The translations under genes were made by a program, and so were the position numbers. 43,625 nucleotides of DNA from Prochlorococcus sp. MIT 0701 (GTDB lineage: Bacteria > Cyanobacteriota > Cyanobacteriia > PCC-6307 > Cyanobiaceae): positions 1 through 43,625 of the forward strand of contig NZ_JNBA01000023.1 in assembly GCF_000760295.1 (NCBI RefSeq), written 5' to 3'. Below the pieces are notes generated by a model. The model was not told where the DNA came from, made no database searches, and worked only from the letters and a program-made list of their open reading frames with translations. This document shows, in pieces, positions 42,820 through 43,625 of this stretch (position 1 is its first letter; each line of letters starts with the position of its first letter).

Positions 42820-42951
42820 TATTCAGCTGTAGTCACCGGTAGTAAATGTACATTTTCGCTTGTGGGATAGTTCCAGCTTCTCTGTCCTTCATGCTTGGGC
42901 AATCTAGGTAAGTACAGCCTCCAGATACTTCTGATAGTTCAGCTGTAGTCA
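42811..42951 (-). repeat. Duplicated leader end flanking the current core
   Basis: The 26-nt segment at 42926-42951 that encodes TTAELSEV in the leader recurs at 42811-42835 with a single base missing. The two copies bracket the present core, and the second copy supplies its stop codon. Confidence 0.75.
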
Positions 42952-43003
42952 GCTCTTGATCAAGTAATTCAGTGTTGTTGTAGTCAGTGTTGAAAGTAGT
43001 CAT
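42833..43003 (-). CDS. Double-glycine leader peptide with two-cysteine core (right-end cassette)
   Basis: 56 residues. The leader (MTTFNTDYNNTELLDQELT, then TAELSEVSGG) ends at residue 29. The 27-residue core is CTYLDCPSMK, DREAGTIPQA and KMYIYYR, with two cysteines four residues apart and a tyrosine-rich basic end. The leader is the same type as array copy 2, while the core is unrelated. The Cys-x4-Cys loop could form a small disulfide ring or be a modification site. No ribosome site near the ATG, as in the other copies. Short enough to be missed by usual gene-length cutoffs. Confidence 0.8.
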   Translation of the reverse strand: MTTFNTDYNNTELLDQELTTAELSEVSGGCTYLDCPSMKDREAGTIPQAKMYIYYR

Positions 43004-43140
43004 TGTTTTAAAGGTGATAAGTGTGTGAGTTGTGTTGGGTTGTTTTCCCTCGACTCCTACAAGATCTCAGCCTTTCTGGTGAAAACTCCTATTTCTTTCT
43101 GGTGTAGACCGGAGCAGTTATTGGTGAAAAGCTGGTGACA
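43004..43140 (-). promoter_or_regulatory. Cassette upstream region, right-end copy
   Basis: Read on the minus strand, boxes lie at 43137-43132, 43126-43121 (CACCAA, one mismatch), 43104-43099 and 43081-43076, spaced 11, 22 and 23. The GGAGTCGAGGG element and weak hairpin match the left-edge copy. Positions 42951-43137 differ from 1-187 by roughly 13 bases. Confidence 0.7.
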
Positions 43141-43149
43141 GGCTCAGAT

Positions 43150-43311
43150 CAACCTTCTCGTCAAAATTTTGCCCCTACCTGGAGCTGGGATTGGGATCTT
43201 CGGCTCAACCAAATTCCTGAGGAGTGGCATCAAGTTGCGGTGAGATTTAGAAAAACACATGAGATCAGAGATGGTGATATGAGGTCCGCTTCTGATGGGT
43301 TGGTTAGTTGA
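43150..43311 (+). pseudogene. REP-associated tyrosine transposase, C-terminal fragment
   Basis: The frame reads PSRQNFAPTWSWDWDLRLNQIPEEWHQVAVRFRKTHEIRDGDMR and ends at 43311. It matches the C-terminal ends of the two other copies. The fragment begins about 10 nt from the outermost CACCAG box of the right-end cassette, so the cassette and transposase sequence meet almost directly. No N-terminal part is present. Confidence 0.7.
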
Positions 43312-43625
43312 TAATTTAAAAGAATTTAAGGAGCTAATGGTTGTATCCTATTTTTTAGTCTCAAATAAATATCAACAGCTTTACTCTGATCTAGTGCATA
43401 CGTATTTGAGCAAATAAAGTCAAGAAGGAGTCAGCTATTGGATGGCTTTAGGCATTTAAAAGCCCCGCACAATGGCGGGGCTCGGGGTTCACCAACAACT
43501 CAACTCAAAAGAGGAAGCCTGTTTTGAGAAAGGAGTTAAAGGTTAAAGCTGATCACAGACCTAGATCGCATCGGCCTAAAGAGCTACATCATCGGGACTT
43601 GCCGAAGGCACGCTCTAAAAGTTCA
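43312..43625. other. Gene-free end of the window
   Basis: No believable reading frame. It contains the hairpin listed at 43458 and the start of an unidentified region to the right. Confidence 0.5.
43458..43482 (-). terminator. Hairpin terminator read leftward
   Basis: AGCCCCGC-ACAATG-GCGGGGCT, followed on the minus strand by TTTTAAAT. It would terminate a minus-strand gene lying to the right of 43482, possibly another peptide cassette; GGTTCACCAAC lies just beyond it. Confidence 0.5.

Overview
The window looks like chromosome of a marine picocyanobacterium. Best guess is a low-light-adapted Prochlorococcus (MIT9313/MIT9303-like) or a close marine Synechococcus. The evidence is chlorophyll synthesis (chlM), a plastoquinone-type NDH subunit (ndhH), a phylloquinone gene cluster (menI-like, menE, menC, menA, menF), the small cyanobacterial protein DUF3188, compact gene packing and roughly balanced base composition. 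The species call is inference from gene content only.

Layout. Positions 1-6.4 kb are accessory. A secreted-peptide gene is cut by the left edge. A three-part sensory system follows (PhnD-like lipoprotein and histidine kinase on the minus strand, divergent PhoB/OmpR-type regulator), then a decayed REP-associated transposase (RAYT) and an inverse-autotransporter-like outer-membrane barrel. Positions 6.5-34.6 kb are mostly housekeeping: trpB, a Zn/Cd P1B ATPase, a SUI1-like factor, cysC, an AI-2E-type permease, purE, nagA, chlM, an RluA-type enzyme, a NarL-type regulator, a cysteine desulfurase, rsmH, ndhH, the men cluster, grx-gshB, prfB with a +1 programmed frameshift, ybeY, dgkA and trpG. Positions 34.6-36.7 kb hold an array of short peptide genes. 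Positions 36.8-39.7 kb are hisC-argS. Positions 39.8-43.6 kb are accessory again: a RAYT gene split by about 1.6 kb carrying a tandem-Nif11 precursor and a GNAT-like protein, then another cassette of the array type beside a third RAYT fragment.

Most unusual content. At least five loci (left edge, three in the 34.7-36.6 kb array, right end) share one cassette. Each has four CACCAG boxes spaced 11, 22 and 23 nt, then a GGAGTCGAGG element with a small hairpin, then an almost invariant leader of about 29 residues (NTDYNNTELLDQ) ending in GG, then an unrelated core peptide. Two of the cassettes carry duplicated leader or core sequence after the stop codon, one has ATG changed to ATT, and RAYT fragments lie next to or around several of them. 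A sixth peptide (35854-36117) has a related GG leader and the hairpin but lacks the CACCAG boxes. I read this as a family of secreted, double-glycine-processed peptides with fixed regulation and leader and rapidly changing cores. The exporter/protease and any modifying enzyme are not in the window. The 11-bp phasing suits an OmpR/PhoB-type regulator, and one is encoded at 3602-4288, but that link is a hypothesis.
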